From positions 620,001 through 684,000 of the forward strand of contig CAVRGJ010000001.1 of NCBI GenBank assembly GCA_963720705.1: a stretch of DNA of 64,000 bases, given 5' to 3'. The position numbers and the translations under genes are program-made. This document shows, one piece after another, positions 8,600-17,371 of the stretch. Position 1 is the first letter of the stretch. Each line of letters starts with the position of its first letter. Source of the DNA: DASWJZ01 sp963720705 (GTDB lineage Bacteria; Pseudomonadota; Alphaproteobacteria; Rhizobiales; Afifellaceae). The notes under the pieces are model-generated. The model did not search any database. It had not been told where the DNA came from and was given only the letters and a program-made list of their open reading frames with translations.

Positions 8600-8909
8600 T
8601 TTGCTCTCCATTTGGACGCGAAGGGCCCGCCGCGGCGGGCTCAGCTCGCAAAGCTCTTGATTGAGCATTCAGGACCGCCACGGCATGCCCAGGGGCAATA
8701 GCCCCAAAGCCGGGCCGTCCGAAGGGCGCTCATATAGCCAAGCGCGGCGGGGGGAAGCAAGGCGGAGGCCTGAGGTTCGGGCCCTGAGTCTTTTGGGTCG
8801 GCGTTGGGTCGCCGGGCCCGCCTTCAGCCGCAGCCCGTCGGTTGCGCGCTCCCGCCGCCTATGGCATTCACGCCGCGCCGATGCGGGCGAGCCCCGCGAG
8901 CGCCCGGAC
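8600..8909 (-). promoter_or_regulatory. leader and promoter region of rpmI-rplT
   Basis: About 310 bases without a gene between rpmI and tRNA-Thr. A perfect 16-bp palindrome GCCCGCCGCGGCGGGC at 8625-8640 lies about 25 bp in front of the rpmI start and would form a stem in the mRNA leader, a position where autoregulatory ribosomal-protein structures occur; its function is inferred. The rest is GC-rich with no recognised motif or ORF. Confidence 0.4.
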
Positions 8910-8984
8910 GCTGCCGTAGCTCAGTGGTAGAGCACCCCCTTGGTAAGGGGGAGGTCGTGAGTTCAATCCTCCCCGGCAGCACCA
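8910..8984 (+). tRNA. tRNA-Thr (anticodon GGT), CCA encoded
   Basis: Full cloverleaf: acceptor GCTGCCG (8910-8916) with CGGCAGC (8974-8980), D-stem GCTC/GAGC, anticodon stem CCCCC/GGGGG around loop TTGGTAA with anticodon GGT at 8942-8944, five-base variable loop AGGTC, T-loop TTCAATC, discriminator A, and CCA at 8982-8984. The T-stem GTGAG/CTCCC has a T-C mismatch at the second pair (8958 against 8972), where the usual alphaproteobacterial sequence would have CTCAC. The gene should still fold. It decodes ACC and ACT. Confidence 0.95.
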
Positions 8985-9008
8985 TCAATCTGTGCAAATC
9001 AAGCGCAA

Positions 9009-10061
9009 CTAGCTCGCCGCGACATCGATCACCGCCTGGGCAAAGGCCTCAGGCGCTTCCTGGGGCAGATTGTGCCCGACGCCCCCCGCGATCAGCCGGT
9101 GCGAATATTTGCCCGAGAACTTTCCGGCATATGCACTAGGCTCCGGATGCGGCGCGCCATTGGCATCGCCCTCCATCGTAATCGTCGGAACCTTGATCAG
9201 CGGCGCTGTAGCGAGTTGCCGCTCGAGGTCGTCGTATTTGGCCTCGCCTTCAGCCAGCCCAAGCCGCCAGCGGTAGTTATGGATGACGATCGCCACGTGA
9301 TCGGGATTGTCAAACGCCGCTGCGCTGCGCTCGAAGGTGGCGTCGTCGAAGCTCCATTGCGGCGACGCGAGCTGCCAGATGAGCCTGGCGAAATCGCGCG
9401 TGTATTTCTCGTAGCCGGCCTGGCCGCGGTCGGTGGCGAAGTAGTACTGGTACCACCACTGCAGCTCGGCTTTCGGCGGCAGCGGCACTTTGCCGAGCTG
9501 CTGATTGCCGATGAGATAGCCGCTCACCGAAACCATGGCCTTGCAGCGTTCCGGCCAGAGCGCCGCGACGATGTTCGCGGTGCGCGCGCCCCAGTCGAAG
9601 CCGGCGATCGTCGCTCTTTCGATCCCCAGAGCATCAAGCAGGGCGATGACGTCGACAGCCAGCGCCGCCTGCTGGCCGTTGCGCATCGTTTCGTGCGCGA
9701 GGAAGCGAGTCGTGCCATAGCCGCGCAGGTAGGGCACAACGACCCGATACCCCTTCGATGCGAGGAGCGGGGCAACGTCGACGAAGGCGTGGATGTCGTA
9801 CGGCCAGCCGTGGAGGAGCAGCACGGGCGGGCCGTCCGGCGGTCCGAGCTCGGCGTATCCGACGCTGAGCACGCCGGCATCGATCTGCTTCGGGGAGCCC
9901 AAAGAAGCATCTGTCTCCGGCTTGGTCATTGCGTCGTCCGCCGGTTCAGCCCGGTCGGTTTGGGCGACCGCAGATCCAATCGTAACGAACTCCGTGGCAG
10001 CAAGGCTCATGACGGCGGCGCCCAGAAAGCGGCGGCGATCGTTGTTGACGGCGTCGGACAT
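9009..10061 (-). CDS. alpha/beta hydrolase, soluble epoxide hydrolase type, Tat-exported
   Basis: A 350-residue alpha/beta-hydrolase. Start chosen at MSDAVNNDRRRFLGAAVMSL (10061), giving a twin-arginine signal peptide (RRRFLG) that ends near GSAVAQ; the frame is open further upstream but overlaps unrelated sequence. Family signatures: oxyanion segment LLHGWPYDIH, nucleophile elbow with Asp in AGFDWGARTA, and C-terminal histidine in GGVGHNLPQEAP. An Asp nucleophile in G-x-D-W-G is typical of epoxide hydrolases and haloalkane dehalogenases. It would hydrolyse a small epoxide or halide in the periplasm; substrate unknown. The next gene upstream on the same strand is a second, different epoxide hydrolase, also with a Tat signal, 110 bp away, so they probably form an operon. 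Confidence 0.85.
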   Translation of the reverse strand: MSDAVNNDRRRFLGAAVMSLAATEFVTIGSAVAQTDRAEPADDAMTKPETDASLGSPKQIDAGVLSVGYAELGPPDGPPVLLLHGWPYDIHAFVDVAPLLASKGYRVVVPYLRGYGTTRFLAHETMRNGQQAALAVDVIALLDALGIERATIAGFDWGARTANIVAALWPERCKAMVSVSGYLIGNQQLGKVPLPPKAELQWWYQYYFATDRGQAGYEKYTRDFARLIWQLASPQWSFDDATFERSAAAFDNPDHVAIVIHNYRWRLGLAEGEAKYDDLERQLATAPLIKVPTITMEGDANGAPHPEPSAYAGKFSGKYSHRLIAGGVGHNLPQEAPEAFAQAVIDVAAS

Positions 10062-10171
10062 TTGCTTGCCACCATTCGTTCCGTGCCTGCGACGGAGGAA
10101 AGAACCGAGAGAGACGATCGCCGCTCGGCGCCGGTCGGAAGCGGCGCCGAGCGACGGCTGGAACATTGGCT

Positions 10172-11500
10172 CTACGCCGGTTTGCGCAGCGATTTGAAGG
10201 TCGCGCGCACATCCGAGACGAAGAGCGCAGGCTGTTCCCAGGCCGCGAAGTGCGTGCCTTTGGGATGGTTGCCGTAGTAGGCGAGGTTCACATACGCCTT
10301 CTCTGCCCAGCTCTTCGGCGCCTGGTAGATCTCCTCGGCGAACGCGCTGACGCCGACCGGAAGCTTGACGCCCCTCACGTCGAAGAAGCCGCCCGCCGGC
10401 AGATTGTGCCGGGTGTCCCAGTAGAGCTGCGCCGAGGAGATCGCGGTGTTCGTCAGCCAATAGAGCGTGATGTTGTCGAGGACATCGTCACGGGAGAGTC
10501 CTTCCGTCTGTCCGTCGAAGACACGGACGATCATCCGGTAACTGCGAATGTCGTGGTCGAGTATCCACGCCGCGAGGCCGACGGGCGAATCGACAATTCC
10601 GTAGAGCGTCTGCGGGCGAAGAGCCATCTCGTTAGCGTAGCCGAGCCCGTTCTTGTAGAAATCATCAAGCTGGTCCCAGGCGTGCATTTCCTCCGGCGAG
10701 AGGCCGGCCGGCGGCGGACCGCCGAGCGAAAGCGCCTTCGAAACATCGGGCGGAACCGTGGCCGCCATGTTGGTGTGAATGCCGAGCAATCCCGGTGGCT
10801 GCTGCAGGGCCATCACCTCCGAAATGGCATTGCCCCAGTCGCCACCCTGCGCCACGTAGCTCGTGTAGCCGAGACGCTGCATGAGCGTCGCCCACGCCTT
10901 GGCGATGCTGACGGGATTCCATCCGGGCTTCGTCGGCTTGCCGGAGAAGCCGTAGCCCGGCAGCGACGGAATCACGAGATGGAAAGCGTCCGCCGCGGTC
11001 CCGCCGTAGGCGGTCGGATCGGTCAGCGGATCGATGATCTTGAGTTGCTCGACGATCGAGCCGGGCCATCCATGCGTCACGATCATCGGCAACGCATTCT
11101 CGTGCTTCGAGCGCACGTGGATGAAGTGGATGTCGAGCCCGTCGATCTCGGTGACGAAGTGCGGGTGGGCCCTCAACTGCGCCTCACAGCGGCTCCAATC
11201 GTAATCGGTCGCCCAGTACTGCGCGAGCTTTTGCATCGTCGCGAGCTGCACGCCTTGCGAATCGTCCATGACCGTTTCCCGATCAGGCCAGCGCGTGGCG
11301 GCGACGCGGCGGCGAAGCTCGGCCACGTCTTCCTCACGGAAGCTGACGGTAAAGGGGCGGATCACGTCAGCTTCGGCCGCGGCCGCCGGCTGCGCCGAGG
11401 CAAGGTTGAGGGCACTCGCACCCGCAGACGCAGCGAGTACCGCGGTTGCCGAGGTGGCGAGAAAATCGCGGCGGTTAGGCTCTGACGACTGTGCAGACAT
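10172..11500 (-). CDS. epoxide hydrolase with N-terminal EHN domain, Tat-exported
   Basis: A 442-residue epoxide hydrolase of the microsomal-like family. Start chosen at MSAQSSEPNRRDFLA (11500) because AGGAGG lies 6 nt upstream; the alternative ATG at 11506 directly abuts that site. A twin-arginine signal (NRRDFLATSATAVL) precedes the mature part. The N-terminal EHN lid domain begins at IRPFTVSFREEDVAELRRR (about 50-70). Catalytic features: oxyanion VTHGWPGS, Asp nucleophile in QGGDWGNAIS, C-terminal His in PKGTHFAAWEQP. Expected reaction is hydrolysis of an epoxide to a diol in the periplasm. A strong hairpin at 11533-11560 sits just upstream. Likely transcribed with the neighbouring hydrolase at 9.0-10.06 kb. 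Confidence 0.9.
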   Translation of the reverse strand: MSAQSSEPNRRDFLATSATAVLAASAGASALNLASAQPAAAAEADVIRPFTVSFREEDVAELRRRVAATRWPDRETVMDDSQGVQLATMQKLAQYWATDYDWSRCEAQLRAHPHFVTEIDGLDIHFIHVRSKHENALPMIVTHGWPGSIVEQLKIIDPLTDPTAYGGTAADAFHLVIPSLPGYGFSGKPTKPGWNPVSIAKAWATLMQRLGYTSYVAQGGDWGNAISEVMALQQPPGLLGIHTNMAATVPPDVSKALSLGGPPPAGLSPEEMHAWDQLDDFYKNGLGYANEMALRPQTLYGIVDSPVGLAAWILDHDIRSYRMIVRVFDGQTEGLSRDDVLDNITLYWLTNTAISSAQLYWDTRHNLPAGGFFDVRGVKLPVGVSAFAEEIYQAPKSWAEKAYVNLAYYGNHPKGTHFAAWEQPALFVSDVRATFKSLRKPA

Positions 11501-12019
11501 GATCATCCTCCTGGGAATGCGCCCTGAAGAAAGACGAAATCCGGGGCGACGGATTTCGTCTCGGATGCCGATCGAGCACCCCGTGTTCCAGATGCCCCGC
11601 TGACTGTTGAGTCGCTGCGCGTCTGCCGGTCGGCCGCACGCTCCAGCACCGGCCGTGCGCTCGCTGCTGGCAGGCGATTGGCATCGCCGTCAAAGGGCTG
11701 GTTGTTGGGAAAAACCTCGGCCGCGGCCGCCCCCATTGAAGAAGGGGACCAGAGAAGCACGCGAGACTCTGCAAGCCACGCATCACGTCCCCCGATTGGA
11801 GGCCGAACGTCCAGAATGAATATGCAGTTCCATGGGTGTCAACATCCTCGCGTCTTGGCGCATCCCGTGCGCTTCTCAGCGTCCATTGTTGCGACCGGCT
11901 CTTCGTGGATGAACGGTCGGAGCGGCTGGCCACGAGCAGGCGGGCGGCGGATGCGCCGCGCGCGCGTTCGTGGCATCAATAAGAAAATCAAGATCGCGAA
12001 TATCTGGGGGAGCGCGGTG
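11501..12019. promoter_or_regulatory. divergent intergenic region with 10-bp inverted repeat
   Basis: About 520 bases between the epoxide hydrolase operon (leftward) and the Gfo/Idh gene (rightward). It holds one striking structure: GACGAAATCC at 11533-11542 and GGATTTCGTC at 11551-11560 form a perfect 10-bp inverted repeat around an 8-nt loop, 33 bp upstream of the hydrolase start, a plausible operator or leader hairpin. The remaining sequence is open in the Gfo/Idh frame from 11678 but has no homology or ribosome binding site, so I treat it as non-coding. Confidence 0.5.
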
Positions 12020-13144
12020 GTGGGCGAAAACGAAAAGCCGATCGGGATCGGGCTGATTGGCGCGGGCGCGATCATGCGGCTCTCCCACGCGCCGACGATC
12101 GCGCGATCCAAGGACGCGAGGCTCGTCGCCGTGTTCGATCCGGACCAGGCGCGAGCCACGGCGCTTGCAGAGGAGAATGGCGCAAGGGCGTTCACGGAGA
12201 TCGATGCGCTGCTCGGCGCGAACGACGTCGACGCCGTCATCGTCGCGACGCCGAACCTCTTCCACAGCGACGCCGTGATCGCCGCGGCAGCGGCGGAGAA
12301 GCACGTGCTCTGCGAAAAGCCGCTGGCGCTCGATATAAAGACGGCGCGGAAGATGGTGGAGGCGTGCGCGGCGAAGAAGCTGGTGCTCCAGGTCGGCTTC
12401 AACCAGCGCTTCTGGACGCAGGTGCAGATGGCCAAGGCTCTCGTCGATTCCGGCTTCATCGGCGACGTGCACGGCTTCCGCAGCGTCTATTCGGAGAAGT
12501 CGACCGCCTACCCCGCCGTCACGCGCTACCGCTACGACCTGAAACAGTCGGGCGGCGCGACGATCATCGACCTGACCATCCACCGCATCGATCTCGCGCG
12601 GCATCTGATCGGTGATTTCTCCGGCGTTTTCGCGGAGCTCGCGCACAGCGTCCTTCCCGACAAGGTCGACGACAATGTCTGGCTTCTCGCGCGCTTCAAG
12701 AACGGCGCGCGCGGCTGCCTGTCGAGCGACCGCTTCTCGCCGGCGATCGGCGACGGGACGGATCTCTACGGCTCGGAAGGCTCGATCCACATTGCGACGG
12801 AGACGCTGAACCCGTTCCATGCGGCGCCGCTCGCCGTCTACACGGAGAAGGCGGCGAAGGACCTGCCTGATGTGCTCCGCGAGGCGCACTATCCGGACGC
12901 CTGGTGGAAGACGTTCGAGGGGGGCTGGATCACGCTGAAGCCGCCGCGGAAGAACCCCTACGACGCGCAGCTCGCCGAGTTTTGCGCCGCCATCCGCGAG
13001 GAGCGGCCCGCCGCGATCACCGGCATGGATGGATTGAAGGCGCAAGAGGTCGTGCAGGGCGCCTACCTCTCGATGCGGGAGCGGACCTGGGTGGACCTGC
13101 CCTTGCCTGCGGACGCGCCGTTCGTGGTGCCGAACTATGTCTGA
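12020..13144 (+). CDS. Gfo/Idh/MocA family oxidoreductase
   Basis: A 374-residue NAD(P)-dependent dehydrogenase of the glucose-fructose oxidoreductase family, which oxidises sugars, inositols or similar polyols. The Rossmann motif is GIGLIGAGAIMR near the N-terminus, followed by the family motif EKPLALD (conserved lysine that contacts cofactor and substrate) and the C-terminal sheet domain with HRIDLARHLIGDF. Start is a GTG, either 12017 or 12020; GGAG at 12009-12012 fits 12020 better. The gene overlaps the next by 8 bases (ATGTCTGA), so the two are translationally coupled, suggesting a shared catabolic step. Substrate cannot be deduced. Confidence 0.88.
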   Translation: MGENEKPIGIGLIGAGAIMRLSHAPTIARSKDARLVAVFDPDQARATALAEENGARAFTEIDALLGANDVDAVIVATPNLFHSDAVIAAAAAEKHVLCEKPLALDIKTARKMVEACAAKKLVLQVGFNQRFWTQVQMAKALVDSGFIGDVHGFRSVYSEKSTAYPAVTRYRYDLKQSGGATIIDLTIHRIDLARHLIGDFSGVFAELAHSVLPDKVDDNVWLLARFKNGARGCLSSDRFSPAIGDGTDLYGSEGSIHIATETLNPFHAAPLAVYTEKAAKDLPDVLREAHYPDAWWKTFEGGWITLKPPRKNPYDAQLAEFCAAIREERPAAITGMDGLKAQEVVQGAYLSMRERTWVDLPLPADAPFVVPNYV

Positions 13145-14153
13145 GGAAACAGAGAAGATGCGGGTCGCGGTTCTCGGCGCAGGCGCCATGGGGTCGATCT
13201 TCGGCGCCGCGCTCTCGCGCTCCGGCGCGGAGGTGATCTTCTTCGACAACCGCCCGGAGGTCGCAGACGCGATCAACCGTGATGGCTTGCGGCTTTCCGG
13301 CGTGCTCGGCGACATCGCCTTGAAGCTGCCGGCGACGACCGACGCGCTCGCGCTCGGCAAGGTCGCAGTTGCGCTGGTGCTGGTCGATTCGACCGCGACG
13401 GCCGACGTCGCAGAGATCGTGGCGCAATGCCTCGATGCCGACGGGTACGCGCTGACGCTCCAGAACGGGATCGGCAATTGGGAAACGCTCGCGGTGCGGC
13501 TCGGCGCCCTGCGCGTGCTCGCCGGCTCGACCTTCAACAGCGGCGCAAGTCTCGGGCCGGGGCGAACCGCGCACACCAATCTCGGGCCGAGCGTGATCGG
13601 CGAGATCGACGGCGATATCTCGGAGCGCGCCTTGGCAATCGCCCGCCGCTTCGAGGCGGCCGGTCTGCCCTTCGAGGTCTCCGACAATGTCGTGGGGCAT
13701 GTGTGGAGCAAGTTCGTCCACAATTGCGCGATCAACCCGGTCGCCGCGCTAACGGGCCTCAGGTCCGGCGAGATCGCCCGCACGAAGGCCGCCGCCGCAA
13801 TCCTCGACGGTCTGCTCGAAGAGATACTTGCCGTCGTGGCGGCCGCCGGAATCGAGCTGCCCGAGGCCGACCCCGGCAAGCATATCCGCGACCATTGCTG
13901 GGAGCGCTACAACGCTCCCTCGATGCTGCAGCATCTTCAAAGCGGCAGACGCACGGAGATCGACGCACTGAACGGGGCGCTCGTCCGGCGCGCGAAGGAG
14001 CTCGGCATTCCGGTTCCGGTGAACGAGACGATCGTCCTAGCCGTCAAGGCAAGGGAGGCGGCTAACGCCCGATCGGGAGCCGCCATCGACGAGCCGACTC
14101 TCGAAGCGGCGGCACGACGCTCGCCGCGCGGCGACCGCTGGGGCCGGGAATAG
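13137..14153 (+). CDS. 2-dehydropantoate 2-reductase family protein (ApbA/PanE type)
   Basis: A 338-residue NADP-dependent reductase of the ketopantoate reductase family. Rossmann motif VLGAGAMGSIFGAALSRSG near the N-terminus (about 11-29), conserved NG pair in LQNGIGNWETLA, and the C-terminal catalytic helix KFVHNCAINPVAALTG with the family lysine and asparagine. In pantothenate synthesis PanE reduces ketopantoate to pantoate, but many paralogues act on other 2-oxo acids. Overlap of its ATG with the stop of the Gfo/Idh gene implies that both act on one pathway, more likely a catabolic one than coenzyme A synthesis. I therefore give no gene symbol. Confidence 0.85.
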   Translation: MSEETEKMRVAVLGAGAMGSIFGAALSRSGAEVIFFDNRPEVADAINRDGLRLSGVLGDIALKLPATTDALALGKVAVALVLVDSTATADVAEIVAQCLDADGYALTLQNGIGNWETLAVRLGALRVLAGSTFNSGASLGPGRTAHTNLGPSVIGEIDGDISERALAIARRFEAAGLPFEVSDNVVGHVWSKFVHNCAINPVAALTGLRSGEIARTKAAAAILDGLLEEILAVVAAAGIELPEADPGKHIRDHCWERYNAPSMLQHLQSGRRTEIDALNGALVRRAKELGIPVPVNETIVLAVKAREAANARSGAAIDEPTLEAAARRSPRGDRWGRE

Positions 14154-14293
14154 CCATCACGCCGGCCGGAGCGCACCTCCTCGGTGGCGGCACGGCCGGC
14201 AGAGGTGTGAAGCGCCATGCGCGCCGGAATGCTAAGATAGAGAGCTTGCGGGGTATCGGCGGAAGCCCGATCGACCTTGAAGGGAGCACGAGG

Positions 14294-14629
14294 ATGGCGA
14301 CGAGATCAGGCCTTGCGGGATTGCTGGCGGTCGCGGCGGTCGGCCTCGCGCTCCTCGCCGCGCCAGCCAGAGCCGACGTCATCGACGGCGACTGGTGCGC
14401 CGCCGACGGGCGCACCTTCTCGATCCGAGGCCCGGCCATCACCACGCCCGGCGGCAACGAGACGCAAGGCAACTATTCGCGCCACCACTTCAGCTACGTC
14501 GTGCCCGACGGCGAAGCGAACGCCGGCGCAACGGTCGCCATGCTCCTCCTGAACGAGAACACGGTGAACGTGCAGGAGGGCACCGCCCAAGCAGAAATCT
14601 GGCTGCGCTGTAAACCGGCGATCAGCTGA
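14294..14629 (+). CDS. small exported protein of unknown function
   Basis: A 111-residue protein starting at ATG 14294, with a purine-rich site AAGGGAG upstream. Residues 1-27 form a Sec signal peptide (ATRSGLAGLLAVAAVGLAL, ending APARA). The mature part is about 84 residues, begins DVIDGDWCAADGRTFSIRGP and ends in WLRCKPAIS; it has two cysteines that could form one disulfide, and small beta-strand-like segments. I do not recognise the family beyond its likeness to small periplasmic proteins of rhizobia. It lies between the panE-like gene and mtnA on the same strand, with its own gap of 140 bp upstream. Confidence 0.65.
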   Translation: MATRSGLAGLLAVAAVGLALLAAPARADVIDGDWCAADGRTFSIRGPAITTPGGNETQGNYSRHHFSYVVPDGEANAGATVAMLLLNENTVNVQEGTAQAEIWLRCKPAIS

Positions 14630-14690
14630 GGCTTAGAGCGCCTTGCGTTCACGCGCCGTTGCCTGAAAACTGGTGCAGAGAGGAAGAAGC

Positions 14691-15791
14691 ATGCGCGTCG
14701 ACGGCGAGGATTTCCGCACCATCTGGCTCGACGAGGACGGCGAGGCGGTCGACGTCATCGATCAGACCAAGCTGCCGCATCGCTTTGAGATTTTGACTCT
14801 CCACTCGGCCGCGGAGGCGGCGGACGCGATCAAGCGCATGGTGGTCCGCGGCGCGCCGCTGATCGGGGCGACGGCCGCGTACGGCATGGCGCTCGCCGCG
14901 TGCGAGGATTCTTCGGACGCGGGCCTCGGGCGCGCCTACGATCTTCTCTTCAAGAGCCGGCCGACGGCGGTCAATCTGCGCTGGGCGCTGGAGCGCATGC
15001 AGGCCAAGCTCCTCGCCCTCCCTGCGTCGCAGCGCGTCGAAGCGGCCTACGCGGAAGCCGCGCGGATCGCCGACGAGGATGTCGCGGTGTGTTCCGCGAT
15101 CGGGGAGAACGGCGCGACGCTGATCGCCGATGTCGCGGAGAGCCGTGCCGCCGGGCTGCCGGTCAACGTGCTTACCCATTGCAACGCCGGCTGGCTTGCG
15201 ACCGTCGACTGGGGGACGGCGCTTGCGCCGGTCTACAAGGCGCATCGCGCCGGCATTGCGGTGCATGTGTGGGTGGACGAGACGCGCCCCAGGAATCAGG
15301 GCGCGAGCCTCACCGCATGGGAGCTCAACAAGGAGGGCGTGCCGCACACCGTTATCGCCGACAATACCGGCGGGCACCTGATGCAGCACGGCATGGTCGA
15401 CCTGGCGATCGTCGGCACCGACCGCACCACGCGCTCAGGCGACGTCGCCAATAAGATCGGCACATATCTGAAGGCGCTCGCCGCGCATGACAATGGCGTG
15501 CCGTTCTACGTTGCCCTCCCCTCCTCCACCATCGACTGGCGCGTCCGCGACGGCGTGAAGGAGATCCCGATCGAGGAGCGTGGGCCGGATGAGGTCACGC
15601 ACCTGACGGGCGTGACTGCCGACGGCGAGATCGCCACGATCCGCATCACGCCGGAGGGAAGCCCGGCGGCGAACTATGCGTTCGACGTGACGCCGGCACG
15701 GCTCGTCACTGGCCTCATCACCGAACGCGGCATCGCGGAGGCGTCGGAGGCAGGGCTGACGAAGCTCTTCCCCGAGGCCGAGGCAGCCTGA
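14691..15791 (+). CDS. mtnA: S-methyl-5-thioribose-1-phosphate isomerase
   Basis: Converts methylthioribose-1-phosphate to methylthioribulose-1-phosphate in the methionine salvage pathway. 366 residues, the standard length. Start chosen at MRVDGEDFRTIWLDED (14691) with GAGAGGAAG about 6 nt upstream. Family signatures: MVVRGAPLIGATAAYG in the N-terminal half, the catalytic cysteine at about residue 164 in THCNAGWLATV, the catalytic aspartate at about 244 in GTDRTTRSGDVANKIG. Sequence is intact. No other mtn gene is adjacent, so the rest of the pathway must be elsewhere. A remnant of a short intergenic repeat follows the stop before the convergent CorC gene. Confidence 0.95.
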   Translation: MRVDGEDFRTIWLDEDGEAVDVIDQTKLPHRFEILTLHSAAEAADAIKRMVVRGAPLIGATAAYGMALAACEDSSDAGLGRAYDLLFKSRPTAVNLRWALERMQAKLLALPASQRVEAAYAEAARIADEDVAVCSAIGENGATLIADVAESRAAGLPVNVLTHCNAGWLATVDWGTALAPVYKAHRAGIAVHVWVDETRPRNQGASLTAWELNKEGVPHTVIADNTGGHLMQHGMVDLAIVGTDRTTRSGDVANKIGTYLKALAAHDNGVPFYVALPSSTIDWRVRDGVKEIPIEERGPDEVTHLTGVTADGEIATIRITPEGSPAANYAFDVTPARLVTGLITERGIAEASEAGLTKLFPEAEAA

Positions 15792-15891
15792 ACGCTTCCC
15801 TCTTTCCGTTTGTCTTCCCGGAAGGGGAGCCCGCGAGCCTGTCCAGGACCCATGAACACGCCGCCTCGCGGTTTGCTCGGCGAGTGACCCG

Positions 15892-17217
15892 CTAATCGCT
15901 GAAATCGGCGTTGATAACGTTCTCTGTCGTGGTCGACGGCGCCGTCGGCGCCACCAGCACGCGGTCGATGCGGCGGCCGTCCATGTCGACGATCTCGAAG
16001 CGGAGCCCGCCCCACTCGAAATGGTCGCCGATCTGCGGGATGCGCGCGAGGCGGGCGAGCACGAAACCGGCAAGCGTCTCGAAATCCTCGTCGCCGCGCA
16101 TGTCCTTGCGCTCCAGAAGCCGCTCCGCTTCGTGGATGCCGAGCATGCCGTCCATCAGCCAGGAGCCGTCGTCGCGGCGCACGGCCGAAGGCGCCTCGAT
16201 GTCGGAGGCGTCTTCGGGCAGCTCGCCCGCGATCGCCGTCAAAATGTCAGTCGCCGTCACGATGCCTTCGACGACGCCGTATTCGTCGACCACCACCGCC
16301 ATGTGGATCGGGTTCTCGCGGAACATCTCGAGCAATCTCAGCACTGGCGTCGCTTCGTGCACGATGAGCGGCTGCTTGAGCGAGCCGGCGATGTCGAGAC
16401 GTCCGGTGCGCACCGCCTGGTCGAGAAGATGCTTGGTGTGAACGACGCCAGCCAGCTCGTCGAGGCCTTTGCGCCCGGCCGGGTAGCGCGAGTGCTCGCT
16501 CTCCGCGATCTCGCGCTGGATCGTCTCCGGCGGATCGTCGAGATCGAGCCACATCACCTCGACGCGCGGCGTCATGACGCTTCTGACCGAGCGATCGGCA
16601 AGACGGAGCACGCCGTTGATCATGTCGCGCTCGGCGACATGGAAGACGCCGGCGCGCGCGCCCTCCGCGATCATCAGCTTAACCTCCTCCTCGGTCACCG
16701 AAGTCTCCGGCCGATCGGGTATTCTAAGAAGCCTCACCAGCGCGTCGGTCGAGGCGCGCAGCAGATAGACGATTGGCGCGCCCGCCACCGCGAGCCCCGA
16801 CATCATCGGAGCGACGGCTGCAGCGACCCTCTCGGGATTGTTGAAGGCGATCCGCTTCGGAACGAGCTCGCCTACAAGCAGCGAGAGATAGGTGATGCCG
16901 ATGACCACGACGGCGAGCGCGACCGGATAGGCCGAGTTGCCAAGACCGGAGAAGACCTCGCTCAGCGGCTCGGCGAGAGTGGCGCCGGAATACGCCCCGG
17001 CGAAGACGCCGATCAGCGTGATGCCGGCCTGCGCGGTCGAAAGGAAGCGGGTCGGGTCTTCAAGCAGCTTCAGCGCGGCGCGTGCGCCCGGCACTTTCTC
17101 GCCGGCCATGTGCTCAAGCAGTGCCCGGCGCGAGGAAAGAACCGCGAGCTCCGACATCGCAAAGAAGCCGTTCAGAAGAATCAGAAGTGCGATGACGAGA
17201 ATGTCCCAGACGGGCAT
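15892..17217 (-). CDS. CNNM/CorC/HlyC family transporter-like protein (hemolysin family)
   Basis: A 441-residue inner membrane protein. Domain order: CNNM (DUF21) transmembrane domain with about four membrane segments (residues 1-180, including ILVIALLILLNGFFAMSELA and VALAVVVIGITYLSLLVGEL), a pair of CBS domains (about 200-325, with MTPRVEVMWLDLDDP and HMAVVVDEYGVVEGIVTATD) and a C-terminal CorC/HlyC transporter-associated domain (about 345-430, with DFETLAGFVLARLARIPQIG). Family members are linked to magnesium or cobalt efflux and to membrane homeostasis; haemolytic activity is only a historical label. Monocistronic, convergent with mtnA. Confidence 0.9.
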   Translation of the reverse strand: MPVWDILVIALLILLNGFFAMSELAVLSSRRALLEHMAGEKVPGARAALKLLEDPTRFLSTAQAGITLIGVFAGAYSGATLAEPLSEVFSGLGNSAYPVALAVVVIGITYLSLLVGELVPKRIAFNNPERVAAAVAPMMSGLAVAGAPIVYLLRASTDALVRLLRIPDRPETSVTEEEVKLMIAEGARAGVFHVAERDMINGVLRLADRSVRSVMTPRVEVMWLDLDDPPETIQREIAESEHSRYPAGRKGLDELAGVVHTKHLLDQAVRTGRLDIAGSLKQPLIVHEATPVLRLLEMFRENPIHMAVVVDEYGVVEGIVTATDILTAIAGELPEDASDIEAPSAVRRDDGSWLMDGMLGIHEAERLLERKDMRGDEDFETLAGFVLARLARIPQIGDHFEWGGLRFEIVDMDGRRIDRVLVAPTAPSTTTENVINADFSD

Positions 17218-17319
17218 CGGATCGTGGAGTTCCAGGTGCTGTCGGCGCTAGCCTAGCGAAAACTGCAGTGAAATGCGCGTGCCGCCAACATGAAGGTTCA
17301 AATCGTTGGCGCTTCGACG

Positions 17320-17345
17320 AAAAAGGGCCGGGCTTGCGCCCGGCC
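17320..17345 (-). terminator. intrinsic terminator of the TadG-like gene
   Basis: On the minus strand GGCCGGGC, loop GCAA, GCCCGGCC is followed by CTTTTT. The perfect 8-bp stem with T-tract begins 26 bp after the tadG-like stop codon, the clearest Rho-independent terminator in the window apart from the metZ leader. Confidence 0.88.
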
Positions 17346-17371
17346 AAGTATCCCCCAACTCCCGCCGACGC

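Noticed and set aside
8600..8909. infC in front of rpmI
   Set aside because: No initiation-factor-3-like sequence in either strand; tRNA-Thr lies there.
10062..10460. Upstream extension of the first epoxide-hydrolase-like frame
   Set aside because: It overlaps the coding region of the neighbouring hydrolase in another frame; the Tat signal gives a natural start at 10061.
11678..12019. Upstream extension of the Gfo/Idh frame
   Set aside because: No homology and no ribosome binding site; family begins just before GLIGAGAIMR.
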